37,787 nt of DNA from positions 12,747 to 50,533 of the forward strand of contig NZ_LMTI01000011.1 of the NCBI RefSeq assembly GCF_001510665.1, given 5' to 3'. Source of the stretch: Bacillus sp. FJAT-27445. GTDB lineage: Bacteria; Bacillota; Bacilli; Bacillales; Cytobacillaceae. The position numbers were made by a program, and so were the translations under genes. The notes beneath the pieces were generated by a model, which saw only the letters and a list, made by a program, of their open reading frames with translations, was not told where the DNA came from and did no database searches. The stretch's first letter is position 1, and every line of letters starts with the position of its first letter. Of the stretch, positions 1 to 7,741 are shown piece by piece.

Positions 1-138
1 TCTCTAAAGCCAAGCCCAAAAGAACGGCTGTAGGTGATCGGTCCCCCTGTTTTAAGATTATTAAATCATTTAAATACTTTAGTTCAAGCTTCACCCTGTC
101 AAAGGAGTGTCGTTGATTCTTATAAGTTATTAAAAAGT

Positions 139-178
139 AACTGCAAATCCCTTTATATAAAAGGATTTGCAGTTTTTA
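139..178. terminator. Bidirectional hairpin terminator downstream of the beta-helix gene
   Basis: An 11-bp perfect stem (ACTGCAAATCC at 140-150 with GGATTTGCAGT at 163-173) is followed by TTTTT on the plus strand and preceded by AAAAA, so it can stop transcription from both sides. It fits the 3' end of the minus-strand gene that stops at 262. Bases 1-138 hold no gene I can support; a short open frame ends at a TAG at 31-33 and may be the tail of an upstream gene. Confidence 0.7.
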
Positions 179-261
179 ACTCAATTAATACTTAGTAATG
201 ATCGTCTTATTTTTAATTTCATGACCCCATTTATGCCACGGGGAGATGCACATTTTGTCGA

Positions 262-1767
262 TTAGGGACAAGACTTGCTCACCTCTATCCCGTCGGCCAC
301 CCTCAACTCGTCTCCCTCAATGCCGTCGAAAACGTTTTCCCTTATACAAAGATTCTTCCCGGCTTCGATCCTGATGCCATTGGCGGCCTGTCGAATGACG
401 TTGCCCTTGATCCTGATGTTTGACGGGATTCCTTTGCCCCGTCCGTCAGCACCGCGGTCCTTGATGAGGCGGATGGCCGAGAACTTGTCAGTCCCTCCAG
501 TGATGTGGTTACCGTGTATCTTTGTGCCTGGCGCATTACGGAGCTCGATGCCGACCCGCGAATCATCCCCAGCGGTGATCCTGTTGTCCTCAATGAGGGT
601 GTCAGGAGTTCCCAGGATGACGAGGACTCCCTGACGGTTTCCGATCAAGTCGTTGGAGTGCACCCAGTTTCCAGGACCTGAGGCATCATGCTTGTTCTTT
701 GCTCCGCCGGAATTACCGAGCGCGATGCCCGCCTTCTGCCCGCCAACGACCGTATTATCTCGGACCTCGTTAAGGTATTCACCCTCGCCATGCAGGTCGA
801 TGGCGTCGAGGATGCTGCCGGTAATGGTGTTCTCCGCCACGAGATTGTTGTGCGTGGGGAACTGCAGTAGAATGGCGTGCCGCAGATGCCTGCCATTGAA
901 AGTATTTTTGATGACGACGTTGTGTCGGGAATCGTTGGCAGCATTTGGGTCGTGCTTATTCGCTGAGCCCTCGATAGCAATTCCATAGCCCTGTCCTCCG
1001 GGGCCAACGGCAGTTGCCTCACTTACAGAGTTTTTAGTAAGGGTCACTTCACGGCTGGCCTTGACGGAGATTCCGTGGCGCTTGAACCTGCGAATGCCCA
1101 GGTTCTCCACAAGGATCTTTGAGCTGGCCTTCCCTTCGTGAGCTCCGAGGAAGATCCCGTACATAGGACCTCCACCCGTGTCGCCGTTGTCGGGGTCATC
1201 GCCCAGTGGCCCCTCATAACGGGAGGTAATGGTGAAATCAGCGATGATGACGTCGTGGACACCGGAGCCGCGGAACACCCGGCTGTCATCCTCACCGTCG
1301 AAGGAGGTCAGCAGCACGGTGCTCTCCTGACCCTCGCCCCGCAGATCCACGCCGCTGCGCAGTACGATGTTCGCCGACTCGTCGGCCGGGTCAGTGGTGT
1401 GCAGGTCATACGTGCCGGCCGGCAGTAAGACCTCGTCACCCGGTTCGGCCGCATCTAGGGCCTTCCTGATGGCTGCTGCGTCATCTTTTGAGTCCGGAGC
1501 CGGATCTGCCCCAAAGTGCGTGACGTCAAGAGTCCTGCCCGTGGCCGGACCAGGCGTCGGCACCTCGATTGGCTTGCCGGACCGGTTCACCAAGCCGGGG
1601 ACGTGCCAGTCGCCACGCTCGGACGGGGCTGGTTCCACAGCTTCATCGCTCTCGATATGCTTGTCAGTTTCCTCCATGGCGCATGAGGTCAAGAGGACCA
1701 CCAGGCCAAGAACCACCCACCACGAATTCACCAAACCTCGCCGGCTGTTCCGAACTGATTTCTTCAT
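262..1767 (-). CDS. Parallel beta-helix (pectate-lyase-like) surface lipoprotein
   Basis: The product, about 501 aa, is an exported lipoprotein with a right-handed parallel beta-helix, the fold of pectate lyases and other polysaccharide-active proteins. A basic N-terminus and hydrophobic stretch end in the lipobox LTSC (Cys about residue 29). A short acidic linker follows, then the usual entry of this fold (VTHFGADPAPDSKDDAAAIR) and many short repeats with regularly spaced Asn and Gly (for example NTFNGRHLRHAI and DNRITAGDDSRVGI). The ATG at 1767 is preferred over a GTG at 1779 because the latter sits directly on the AAGGA site. The gene is far richer in G and C than the backbone and lies 3' of the GH3 gene on the same strand, so both may act on one polysaccharide. 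The substrate and whether it is a lyase, an epimerase or only a binding protein cannot be told; no catalytic residues are assigned. Confidence 0.75.
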   Translation of the reverse strand: MKKSVRNSRRGLVNSWWVVLGLVVLLTSCAMEETDKHIESDEAVEPAPSERGDWHVPGLVNRSGKPIEVPTPGPATGRTLDVTHFGADPAPDSKDDAAAIRKALDAAEPGDEVLLPAGTYDLHTTDPADESANIVLRSGVDLRGEGQESTVLLTSFDGEDDSRVFRGSGVHDVIIADFTITSRYEGPLGDDPDNGDTGGGPMYGIFLGAHEGKASSKILVENLGIRRFKRHGISVKASREVTLTKNSVSEATAVGPGGQGYGIAIEGSANKHDPNAANDSRHNVVIKNTFNGRHLRHAILLQFPTHNNLVAENTITGSILDAIDLHGEGEYLNEVRDNTVVGGQKAGIALGNSGGAKNKHDASGPGNWVHSNDLIGNRQGVLVILGTPDTLIEDNRITAGDDSRVGIELRNAPGTKIHGNHITGGTDKFSAIRLIKDRGADGRGKGIPSNIRIKGNVIRQAANGIRIEAGKNLCIRENVFDGIEGDELRVADGIEVSKSCP

Positions 1768-1804
1768 CAAACTTCTCACGTCCTTACTGGAAATTTTGAC
1801 TAAG

Positions 1805-1836
1805 AGAAAAGCGGTGAGCCTACTCGCTCACCGCCT
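1805..1836 (-). terminator. Terminator or attenuator between the GH3 and beta-helix genes
   Basis: A 9-bp perfect stem (GCGGTGAGC 1811-1819 with GCTCACCGC 1826-1834) is followed on the minus strand by TTTTCTCTT. It lies only about 40 bases before the start of the beta-helix gene, which leaves little room for a separate promoter. Partial read-through from the GH3 gene is therefore likely. Confidence 0.65.
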
Positions 1837-1894
1837 TTGGGATGTTTCGACTACCTCTGCCAGTCGACGGCATCATCCCATGACCAGGGGCCTA

Positions 1895-4288
1895 TTACTT
1901 AGAGCCTTTGCCTTTATTCTTGCCGAGTTTGAAGTTCAACGGAATGTCCTTTTCCAGTGGAGTATCTGCCGAGGAACCACCGACATGTACGCGGTACTTT
2001 CCGTCAACCGTTGCCCACTCGCCGTCAGCCCAGTTCGCCAAGTTGTCTGGTTCTTTCGGAATGAAATAGGAAAACGGGTGGTTGGAGTCCGCTTGGTTAA
2101 TCCTTAGTGTCACACTCTTGCTCTCACCTGGCTTAAGGTCGACCTTCTCAAAGTTTACAAGCCGTTTGGCCGGCTCCCCCGTCTCGTTCGGAAGGGTTAA
2201 GTAGACCTGTGCCGCTTCTTTCCCAGCAACCTTACCAGTGTTCGTGATGGTAAAAGACACATCAAGGCCGGACAACGATCCCTTGTTGCCGCGAACCCTC
2301 TTCACCTTGAGGGCGTCATACTTGAAGGTCGTGTACGATAGACCGTAACCGAAAGGGAAGACCGGTTTTTTATTGTTGGCCTCGTACCAGCGGTAACCCA
2401 TCTGCAGGCCTTCGGTGTATTGGGCGATCATTTGATTGGAACCGTTGCCGTATGGGCCTGGGCCACCAGGTTTGCCAGTGTCTTGACGAGTTCCTGGGTA
2501 CTGCTTCTCGGTCGCGAAAGCGGCCTCTCGGGCGGTAGCACCAAACGTCATAGGCAGCTTTCCAGAAGGATTGACCTTCCCGTAGAGCAGATTGGCGACA
2601 GCATTGCCATCTTCCATGCCCGGGAACCACGCCTCGAGTACGGCAGGAACCTGATCTAACCACGGCATGAGCACCGTACCAGAGGTCTTCAGGATCACAG
2701 CAGTGTTCTTCGCGTTTGCCTTCAGGACCGCATCGATCAGCGGCTCCTGCTTCACCCGATTGATAACCGGGAAGCCAAGAGTCTCGCGGTCCGCAGTTTC
2801 ATGCGGGTTGTCACCGACCATGAGCAGCACGATGTCAGACTGTGAGGCCAGTTTGGCAGCAGCCTGCGGGTCACGGCCATCGTTGTACGTCACCTTGGTG
2901 TTGTAGCCCAGCTCCTTAATAACGTTTTCCAAGCCCTGCTGTGGGGTGACCGTGTAAGGGGTTTTGACGTTCTCATTGTCGGCCCGAATAGAGCGCGGGG
3001 ACAACTTGGCTATACCGGCGAACCACTCGACGCCGATCAGCGCGATCGACTTCGGCTTACCATCCAGTGGCAGGAAGCCGTTTTCGTTCTTCAACAGCAC
3101 GGCCCCTTCCTCGGCCATCTTCCGAGCGCTCGTACCATTGGCCTTCGAATCGACGATCTCAGGCAGGAACTTGTTGAAAGGCTTATCCATATGGCCGAAT
3201 TCGATCATCTTGATGTACCGAGGACGAAGCAGATTGTCGATGTCGTTCGCGGTGACCTGACCCGAATCAAGGGCCTTCTTGATTTTCTCCTGGGTGTAGT
3301 ATTGCGGTGCCCAGTCGAGCTCGACATTCATGCCCGCCTTAATAGCAGAGACCGTGTTATGAATCGCGCGACGGTCACTCATGACATAACCGTTGAAGCC
3401 CCATCTTTTGCGCAAAGCATCTTGAAGCAGTTCAGGGCTGTCACAGGCAAAGGTGCCATTGACATCTGGGAACGAGCACATCACAGAGGCTGGATTAGCA
3501 TTCTTAACGACCATCTCGAAGGGCAGCATATACAGTTCGTTCATGGCACGTGAGGGAACTTGTACCCCCATTGTCCATCGCTCAGTTTCCTGCTCGTTGC
3601 CTGCTAGATGCTTAAGCTGGGCCTGGACCCCTTGGGACTCGATTCCCTTGACCTGCTCGGTCGCTAGTATACCGGTCAGGTATGGGTCCTCACTGAAGTA
3701 CTCATAGTTCCGGCCATTGTACGGGTGACGCACGAGGTTCATGCCCGGCCCGAGCATCACGTGATGGGCAAAGGCCCGGGTCTCCCCTCCAAGAATCCGA
3801 CCGGCCTCATTGTTTAGCTTACGGTTGAAAGTCGCGGCCATGGCCAGTGTGGACGGTAGGCCCGTCGCCAATGGGTCATTGCCACACGATCCGCCCTTCA
3901 CCCCCGTACCCCCGTTGGTCATGCGGATTGTGGGGATACCTAGTTCCTCGATCCCACGGATTTGCCGGCCGGTGTCCTGCCACTCACATCCGGGCAAAGT
4001 GCCCTGGGGCTCGAATACTCCGTTCATATACTTGCTGGAACCTCTCCTATTGATGACGACCGTCTCACCTGTGTTGTTCTCATTGAAGCGCGAGATGACG
4101 ATTTGCTGCAACTTCTGTTCGATCGTCATCGCATTGAGAAGCAGCTCGGTGCGCTTCTCAGCAGAGAGCTTGGTGTTCATCCAAGGCCTGTTCCCTTGTG
4201 TTCCACCGTCCGTCGCATAAGTAGGCATTACTAACGTAGACATGACGATTATTGCTGTCAAAAAAATTGTAATCGTTCGTTTTATCAT
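1895..4288 (-). CDS. Secreted family 3 glycoside hydrolase (beta-glucosidase-like)
   Basis: This 797-aa exported enzyme should remove terminal beta-linked sugars from glycans outside the cell. A signal peptide (residues 1-26, cleavage after TYA) leads into a GH3 N-terminal barrel. Visible family motifs are GPGMNLVRHPYNGRNYEYFSEDP (substrate-binding region), KHLAGNEQE (K226, H227) and VMSD with the nucleophile Asp at about 305. The GH3 C-terminal domain follows (VLLKNENGFLPL; later GMEDGNAVANLLYGKVNPSGKLP), then a fibronectin-III-like domain and a lysine-rich tail. The residues after the nucleophile are Arg-Arg, where most GH3 enzymes have Trp or another aromatic. The start ATG has a good AAGGGAG site 8 bases upstream. 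The first 75 bases are AT-rich while the catalytic part is GC-rich (35 of 60 bases in one sampled line), as if a foreign enzyme had been joined to a local secretion signal. Sugar specificity is not predictable from what is visible. Confidence 0.9.
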   Translation of the reverse strand: MIKRTITIFLTAIIVMSTLVMPTYATDGGTQGNRPWMNTKLSAEKRTELLLNAMTIEQKLQQIVISRFNENNTGETVVINRRGSSKYMNGVFEPQGTLPGCEWQDTGRQIRGIEELGIPTIRMTNGGTGVKGGSCGNDPLATGLPSTLAMAATFNRKLNNEAGRILGGETRAFAHHVMLGPGMNLVRHPYNGRNYEYFSEDPYLTGILATEQVKGIESQGVQAQLKHLAGNEQETERWTMGVQVPSRAMNELYMLPFEMVVKNANPASVMCSFPDVNGTFACDSPELLQDALRKRWGFNGYVMSDRRAIHNTVSAIKAGMNVELDWAPQYYTQEKIKKALDSGQVTANDIDNLLRPRYIKMIEFGHMDKPFNKFLPEIVDSKANGTSARKMAEEGAVLLKNENGFLPLDGKPKSIALIGVEWFAGIAKLSPRSIRADNENVKTPYTVTPQQGLENVIKELGYNTKVTYNDGRDPQAAAKLASQSDIVLLMVGDNPHETADRETLGFPVINRVKQEPLIDAVLKANAKNTAVILKTSGTVLMPWLDQVPAVLEAWFPGMEDGNAVANLLYGKVNPSGKLPMTFGATAREAAFATEKQYPGTRQDTGKPGGPGPYGNGSNQMIAQYTEGLQMGYRWYEANNKKPVFPFGYGLSYTTFKYDALKVKRVRGNKGSLSGLDVSFTITNTGKVAGKEAAQVYLTLPNETGEPAKRLVNFEKVDLKPGESKSVTLRINQADSNHPFSYFIPKEPDNLANWADGEWATVDGKYRVHVGGSSADTPLEKDIPLNFKLGKNKGKGSK

Positions 4289-4297
4289 CTTAACATC

Positions 4298-4374
4298 TCC
4301 CTTACTATTCTATGTAGTGCGTTAGTTTTGAAATTTTTCCCTTGCTATTTATAATGTCTTTTAGTTTTGAAATA
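4298..4374. repeat. 39-bp imperfect tandem duplication in the GH3 leader
   Basis: Two copies, 4298-4335 and 4337-4374, share a CCCTT..CTATT..TA core and the end TTAGTTTTGAAAT. Read on the minus strand each contains an AT-rich -10-like block followed by an AAGGGA Shine-Dalgarno-like block. The copy next to the gene supplies the ribosome binding site of the GH3 gene. Further upstream, 4433-4445 is a palindrome (CGGAAA-A-TTTCCG) that could be an operator. I see nothing else between 4450 and 4628. Confidence 0.55.
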
Positions 4375-4628
4375 ATTCGTTAAACATCTTTATTTCTAAA
4401 ATTAAAAAATGAATCGATCGCTTATTCCAAATCGGAAAATTTCCGGTTCGAGGTCACTGAAAAACACACCCTAAAAACTGGAATATACATTAATAAAAGG
4501 TTCATCACCAAAAGAAGTGGTTAATCCTTCTCCACTATTGTTCGGTCGCTAAGTCGTCCTTTAGCCATCTACGAAGTCCCAAAGATCAGCGATTCACCAC
4601 AGATTGCAATTCGGGCTTCCAGCCTTCG

Positions 4629-5148
4629 CTTGTCACATATCCGGACTTTATCTGACAAGCCAACCCGATTTCAGCTTCAGCTTGTCACGCATCTGGGCTT
4701 TATCTGACAAGCCAACCCGATTTCAGCTTCCGCTTGTCATGCATCCGGACTTTATCTGACAAGCCAACCCGATTTCAGCCTCCGCTTGTCACGCATCCGG
4801 ACTTTATCTGACAAGCCAACCCGATTTCAGCTTCCGCTTGTCACGCATCCGGGTTTTATCTGACAAGCCAACCCGATTTCAGCATCCGCTTGTCACGCAT
4901 CCGGGTTTTATCTGACAAGCCAACCCGATTTCAGCCTCCGCTTGTCACGCACCCGGACTTTATCTGACAAGCTAACCCGATTTCAGCTTCCGCTTGTCAC
5001 ATATCAGGGCTTTATCTGACAAGCCAACCCGATTCCAGCTTCCGCTTGTCACGCATCTAGACTTTATCTGACAAGCTAACCCGATTTCAGCCTCCGCTTG
5101 TCACGCATCTGGGCTTTCTCTTACAACCTAACCCAATTCAACCACTTT
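4629..5148. repeat. Ten-copy 52-bp tandem array of alternating inverted 8-mers
   Basis: CTTGTCA recurs at 4629, 4681, 4733, 4785, 4837, 4889, 4941, 4993, 5045 and 5097, an exact 52-bp period with no indels; only the last copy is badly worn. Each unit contains CTTGTCA, a 17-base spacer, then TGACAAGC, then a spacer of about 19 bases with CAACCCGATTTCAG. Thus GCTTGTCA and TGACAAGC alternate along the array, and either neighbouring pair can form a hairpin. The differences between copies lie in the spacers while the 8-mers are nearly invariant. The period is not a multiple of three and no frame stays open, so it is non-coding. It does not have the repeat-unique spacer layout of CRISPR. Confidence 0.9.
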
Positions 5149-5183
5149 TCATGGTGAAGAACTTAATAAAAGATGAGAAAACA

Positions 5184-5219
5184 AAAAACCCCCATAAACA
5201 TTGATATATCAGTGTTTAT
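5184..5219 (-). terminator. Weak minus-strand terminator-like hairpin
   Basis: An 11-bp stem with one G-U pair (5194-5204 with 5209-5219) is followed on the minus strand by GGGGG then TTTTTTG. No minus-strand gene ends here, so it may be a relic or may simply shield the repeat array. Confidence 0.35.
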
Positions 5220-5300
5220 ATGTGAATAATACTTTATGTATTAACTTAAATATGGTAGATAGTACCGGAGGAGTTCTTCCCTTTGTATAGGAAAAAGACA

Positions 5301-5331
5301 TGTATATTGATGAATAAATGATGGCAATATA
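5301..5331 (+). promoter_or_regulatory. Possible forespore (sigma-G-like) promoter of the yhcN-like gene
   Basis: TGTATA (5301-5306), 18 bases, then CAATATA (5325-5331) resembles the sigma-G pattern TGAATA / CATACTA and sits about 30 bases before the start codon. The match is imperfect; the proposal rests partly on the known forespore expression of this lipoprotein family. Confidence 0.35.
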
Positions 5332-5359
5332 AAAAAGCGTAAAACAAAGGAGGGTTTTT

Positions 5360-5773
5360 ATGAAACGAATAGCTTTAGTTTCAGTTGCATTGATAGCTTT
5401 GGTCATTTCAGCCTGTGGTGTTAATAATGATGGCTCGAATGATAACAATAGACATAAGGCAAATATAAATAATGTTAACAATGATACACAAGGGATGAAG
5501 GTTGCAGACCAAATTGAGGATAAAATTGCTTCAATGAATGAAGTTGATAAATCGAATGTTACTATAAAAAATAATAATGCTTATGTAACTGCACAACTCA
5601 ATAATAACAATAATAATCTTTCCAAGGACGTTGCGCAGAAAATAGCGGATTTAGCAAAATCAATTGACCCTGATATTGAAAATGTATATATCTCAGTTAA
5701 CCCCGATGCCTCAGTTAACCCCGATGATCGAATGAATGATTTGTCGAATGATAGCCAGTGGACATCCAATTGA
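5360..5773 (+). CDS. YhcN/YlaJ-family spore lipoprotein, C-terminus lost by frameshift
   Basis: The product (137 aa as it stands) is a lipoprotein of the YhcN/YlaJ family, found in spore membranes and linked to germination and outgrowth. The signal sequence ends in the lipobox ISAC (Cys19). An Asn-rich linker follows, then the family core with VADQIEDKIASMNEVDKSNVTI and DIENVYISVNPD. AAAGGAGG lies 8 bases before the ATG. The 3' end is damaged: the family-like SGHPIED appears in the +1 frame at 5757-5777, and EEYGDAIHRVLPTHLKVTA continues in the original frame up to a TAA at 5840-5842. Two compensating indels would restore a gene of 5360-5842. There is also an 18-bp tandem duplication (SVNPDA then SVNPDD, around 5694-5729). 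It is either a recent pseudogene or a sequencing error. Confidence 0.8.
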   Translation: MKRIALVSVALIALVISACGVNNDGSNDNNRHKANINNVNNDTQGMKVADQIEDKIASMNEVDKSNVTIKNNNAYVTAQLNNNNNNLSKDVAQKIADLAKSIDPDIENVYISVNPDASVNPDDRMNDLSNDSQWTSN

Positions 5774-5951
5774 AGATACATTGAAGAATATGGAGATGCT
5801 ATACATCGCGTATTACCGACACACCTAAAAGTTACAGCATAAAAATATATGGGCGGCATGATGTAAACATCGCCCAAACCCGTGATATGACTGGATTTTC
5901 TGTAAGATGAAAGCAAATACTAACATTTTGTTAATAAAGAGGATTATAATA

Positions 5952-5998
5952 GAGGCTTCCCAAAAGTTGAGCAAACTTATGGGAAGCTTCTTTTTTAT
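5952..5998 (+). terminator. Rho-independent terminator after the yhcN-like gene
   Basis: A 10-bp stem with one G-U pair (GAGGCTTCCC 5952-5961 with GGGAAGCTTC 5981-5990) is followed by TTTTTT. Confidence 0.85.
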
Positions 5999-6087
5999 TT
6001 TTTGGATGAAATACGCTGTTGCGTGTGGTGGAAAACAATCATTATCGCAGGCTAAGGGGCCATTTTTTGTTAATGTTTAAGAAGGCG

Positions 6088-6116
6088 TTGACAGTTTGAT
6101 ACTTTACCCATACAGT
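6088..6116 (+). promoter_or_regulatory. Sigma-A promoter of the MscS-type channel gene
   Basis: TTGACA (6088-6093), a 17-base spacer and TACAGT (6111-6116). Transcription would begin near 6123, downstream of an in-frame ATG at 6115, which supports the start codon at 6151. Confidence 0.65.
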
Positions 6117-6150
6117 GGCTTATGATTCAAATCTAAACGGAGGTAATCAC

Positions 6151-7419
6151 ATGCAATTCGTTAATAATCTACTTCTCAATATGGAACTAGATCCTAAATT
6201 AGTAAAACCTCTTGCGATTATTATCAAGATTCTGCTAATAGGAATTATCTGTATCGCAGCAAATTTTATTTCAAAGAAAATAGTGATGACGATCATTACT
6301 CGTATCGTTACAAACTCCAAAGTTAAGTGGGATAAAATTATTTTGGAAAGACAAGTTTTTCGAAAGTTATCGCATATTGTTCCTGCAATCATCATTTATT
6401 CGTTTTCTTCAATCTTTCCAACCTATCAACCAATTATCGAAAAATTGGCCATTACCTATATCATTATTGTAGGGTTAGCGGTCATTCAAAGCTTAATTAA
6501 TGCACTTAATGATATTTATCAAACCTTTGAAATATCCAAGGTTAAGCCTATTAAAGGATATCTTCAGGTGGTTAACATTATTATTATGACTATAGGGATC
6601 ATATCAGTGATCTCAAACCTAATCGGAAAGAGTCCTCTCATTCTATTGAGTGGGATTGGTGCTCTCTCGGCAGTTTTGATGTTAGTATTTAAAGATTCGT
6701 TATTAGGGCTGGTGGCAGGAATTCAGTTGACTTCCAATGATATGGTTCGGGTTGGTGACTGGATTGAAATGCCAAAGTATGGAGCAGATGGTGATGTTAT
6801 TGATATTTCCTTAAATACCGTGCAGGTTCAAAATTTTGACAAAACGATTACGATGATACCAAGTTATGCCCTTATTTCTGATTCTTTTATAAACTGGAGA
6901 GGGATGCAAAGTTCAGGTGGCCGGCGAATCAAGCGCTCTTTGTATATTGATACTAGTAGTATTACGTTTTGCACCGGGGAAATGATCGAGAGGTTTATGA
7001 AGGTTCATTACCTTTCAGACTATATTGTCCAAAAGGAAAGGGAAATTGCTGAGTACAATGCTAAAAATCAAATAGATCGGAACAATCCTGTAAATGGCAG
7101 GGCTCTTACGAATATCGGTGTTTTTAGGGCGTATATCAGCAATTACCTCAAGAATCACGATGGAATCAATCAGAATATGACGTTAATGGTTAGACAGCTC
7201 GCACCTAGTGAATACGGGTTGCCTATCGAAATTTATGCATTTACGAATTCCGTACAGTGGGCAGTATATGAAACGGTACAATCTGATATCTTTGACCACC
7301 TATTTGCGGTTGCACCAGAGTTTGGACTTAGAGTATTCCAGAATCCATCTGGGGCTGATCTAAGAAACATGGTAGATGAATCAAGCAACAAAGCCTTGAT
7401 TGGCAAAAAAAGCTATTGA
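6151..7419 (+). CDS. MscS-family mechanosensitive channel (YbdG-like)
   Basis: A 422-aa inner-membrane channel of the small-conductance mechanosensitive family; it should open under membrane tension and release solutes during hypo-osmotic shock. Five hydrophobic segments occupy roughly the first 200 residues. The last runs into the pore-lining helix and the family hinge (LSGIGALSAVLMLVFKDSLLGLVAGIQL), then the beta domain with NDMVRVGDWIEMP and NTVQVQNFDKTITMIPSY. Length and the large cytoplasmic region resemble YbdG/MscM-type members rather than the shorter E. coli MscS. The start at 6151 is chosen because GGAGG lies 6-7 bases upstream, while an earlier in-frame ATG at 6115 falls inside the promoter. 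It is a single-gene unit between its own promoter and terminators. Confidence 0.9.
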   Translation: MQFVNNLLLNMELDPKLVKPLAIIIKILLIGIICIAANFISKKIVMTIITRIVTNSKVKWDKIILERQVFRKLSHIVPAIIIYSFSSIFPTYQPIIEKLAITYIIIVGLAVIQSLINALNDIYQTFEISKVKPIKGYLQVVNIIIMTIGIISVISNLIGKSPLILLSGIGALSAVLMLVFKDSLLGLVAGIQLTSNDMVRVGDWIEMPKYGADGDVIDISLNTVQVQNFDKTITMIPSYALISDSFINWRGMQSSGGRRIKRSLYIDTSSITFCTGEMIERFMKVHYLSDYIVQKEREIAEYNAKNQIDRNNPVNGRALTNIGVFRAYISNYLKNHDGINQNMTLMVRQLAPSEYGLPIEIYAFTNSVQWAVYETVQSDIFDHLFAVAPEFGLRVFQNPSGADLRNMVDESSNKALIGKKSY

Positions 7420-7434
7420 GATAATCACCCCTCT

Positions 7435-7474
7435 AACAACACTGACTGTTTTAAATAACATAGTCGGTGTTGTT
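7435..7474 (+). terminator. Hairpin after the channel gene
   Basis: A 13-bp stem (AACAACACTGACT 7435-7447 with AGTCGGTGTTGTT 7462-7474, one G-U type pair) with only a weak T tail (GTTATT). Confidence 0.6.
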
Positions 7475-7581
7475 ATTCAAATCGCTTAAGCAAATTGAGG
7501 AGACTATTTTGGTAACCCTCTATGCCTTGCCGTTGTCAATTATTCGTTTGAATTCTTTCTAACAGAGATGGATATAACTGT

Positions 7582-7627
7582 AGGCTTCTCATTAGTTCTC
7601 CAAACTTTTGGGTAGCCTCTTTTTTTA
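7582..7627 (+). terminator. Second terminator, similar in sequence to the one at 5952
   Basis: An interrupted stem (AGGCT..C.CA..AGTT at 7582-7597 with the facing arm ending AGCCT at 7614-7618) is followed by a C and eight T. The sequence resembles the 5952 terminator, so the channel gene is bracketed by related hairpins. Confidence 0.6.
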
Positions 7628-7643
7628 TTACTTAATCGTTTAA

Positions 7644-7685
7644 TTAACGAATATTTGTTGGCATTTATTTGAAAACATTCGTCTT
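7644..7685 (+). promoter_or_regulatory. PurBox pair (PurR operator) of the nucleoside importer operon
   Basis: CGAA at 7648-7651 and TTCG at 7678-7681 face each other across 26 bases, the geometry of PurR PurBoxes in Bacillus, in AT-rich context and just upstream of the -35 box. The same CGAA-N26-TTCG arrangement occurs before pbuG at 32322. Outer PurBox positions match only partly. Confidence 0.6.
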
Positions 7686-7688
7686 TTA

Positions 7689-7717
7689 TTGACAGCTGGA
7701 ATTTCTGATGATACCAT
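7689..7717 (+). promoter_or_regulatory. Sigma-A promoter of the nup operon
   Basis: TTGACA (7689-7694), 17 bases, TACCAT (7712-7717). The spacer contains GAATTTCTGATGATA (7699-7713), a weak match (about five mismatches) to the CodY box; CodY is known to control guanosine uptake in B. subtilis, so this is worth noting but not proven. Confidence 0.7.
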
Positions 7718-7741
7718 GAGTGAGTAAAAATTAATATTATT

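Noticed and set aside
1-33. Open frame ending at TAG 31-33, a possible tail of a transposase or other upstream gene
   Set aside because: Only ten codons are visible and I recognise no family or insertion-sequence end.
1367-2107. 246-codon plus-strand ORF across the GC-rich pair
   Set aside because: It spans two real minus-strand genes and their terminator; long antisense frames are common in GC-rich DNA.
4629-5148. CRISPR array
   Set aside because: The whole 52-bp unit is repeated, spacers included, and no cas gene is present.
5209-5481. 90-codon minus-strand hydrophobic ORF
   Set aside because: Overlaps the start and leader of the yhcN-like gene, which has lipobox, ribosome site and family motifs; no ribosome site on the minus strand.
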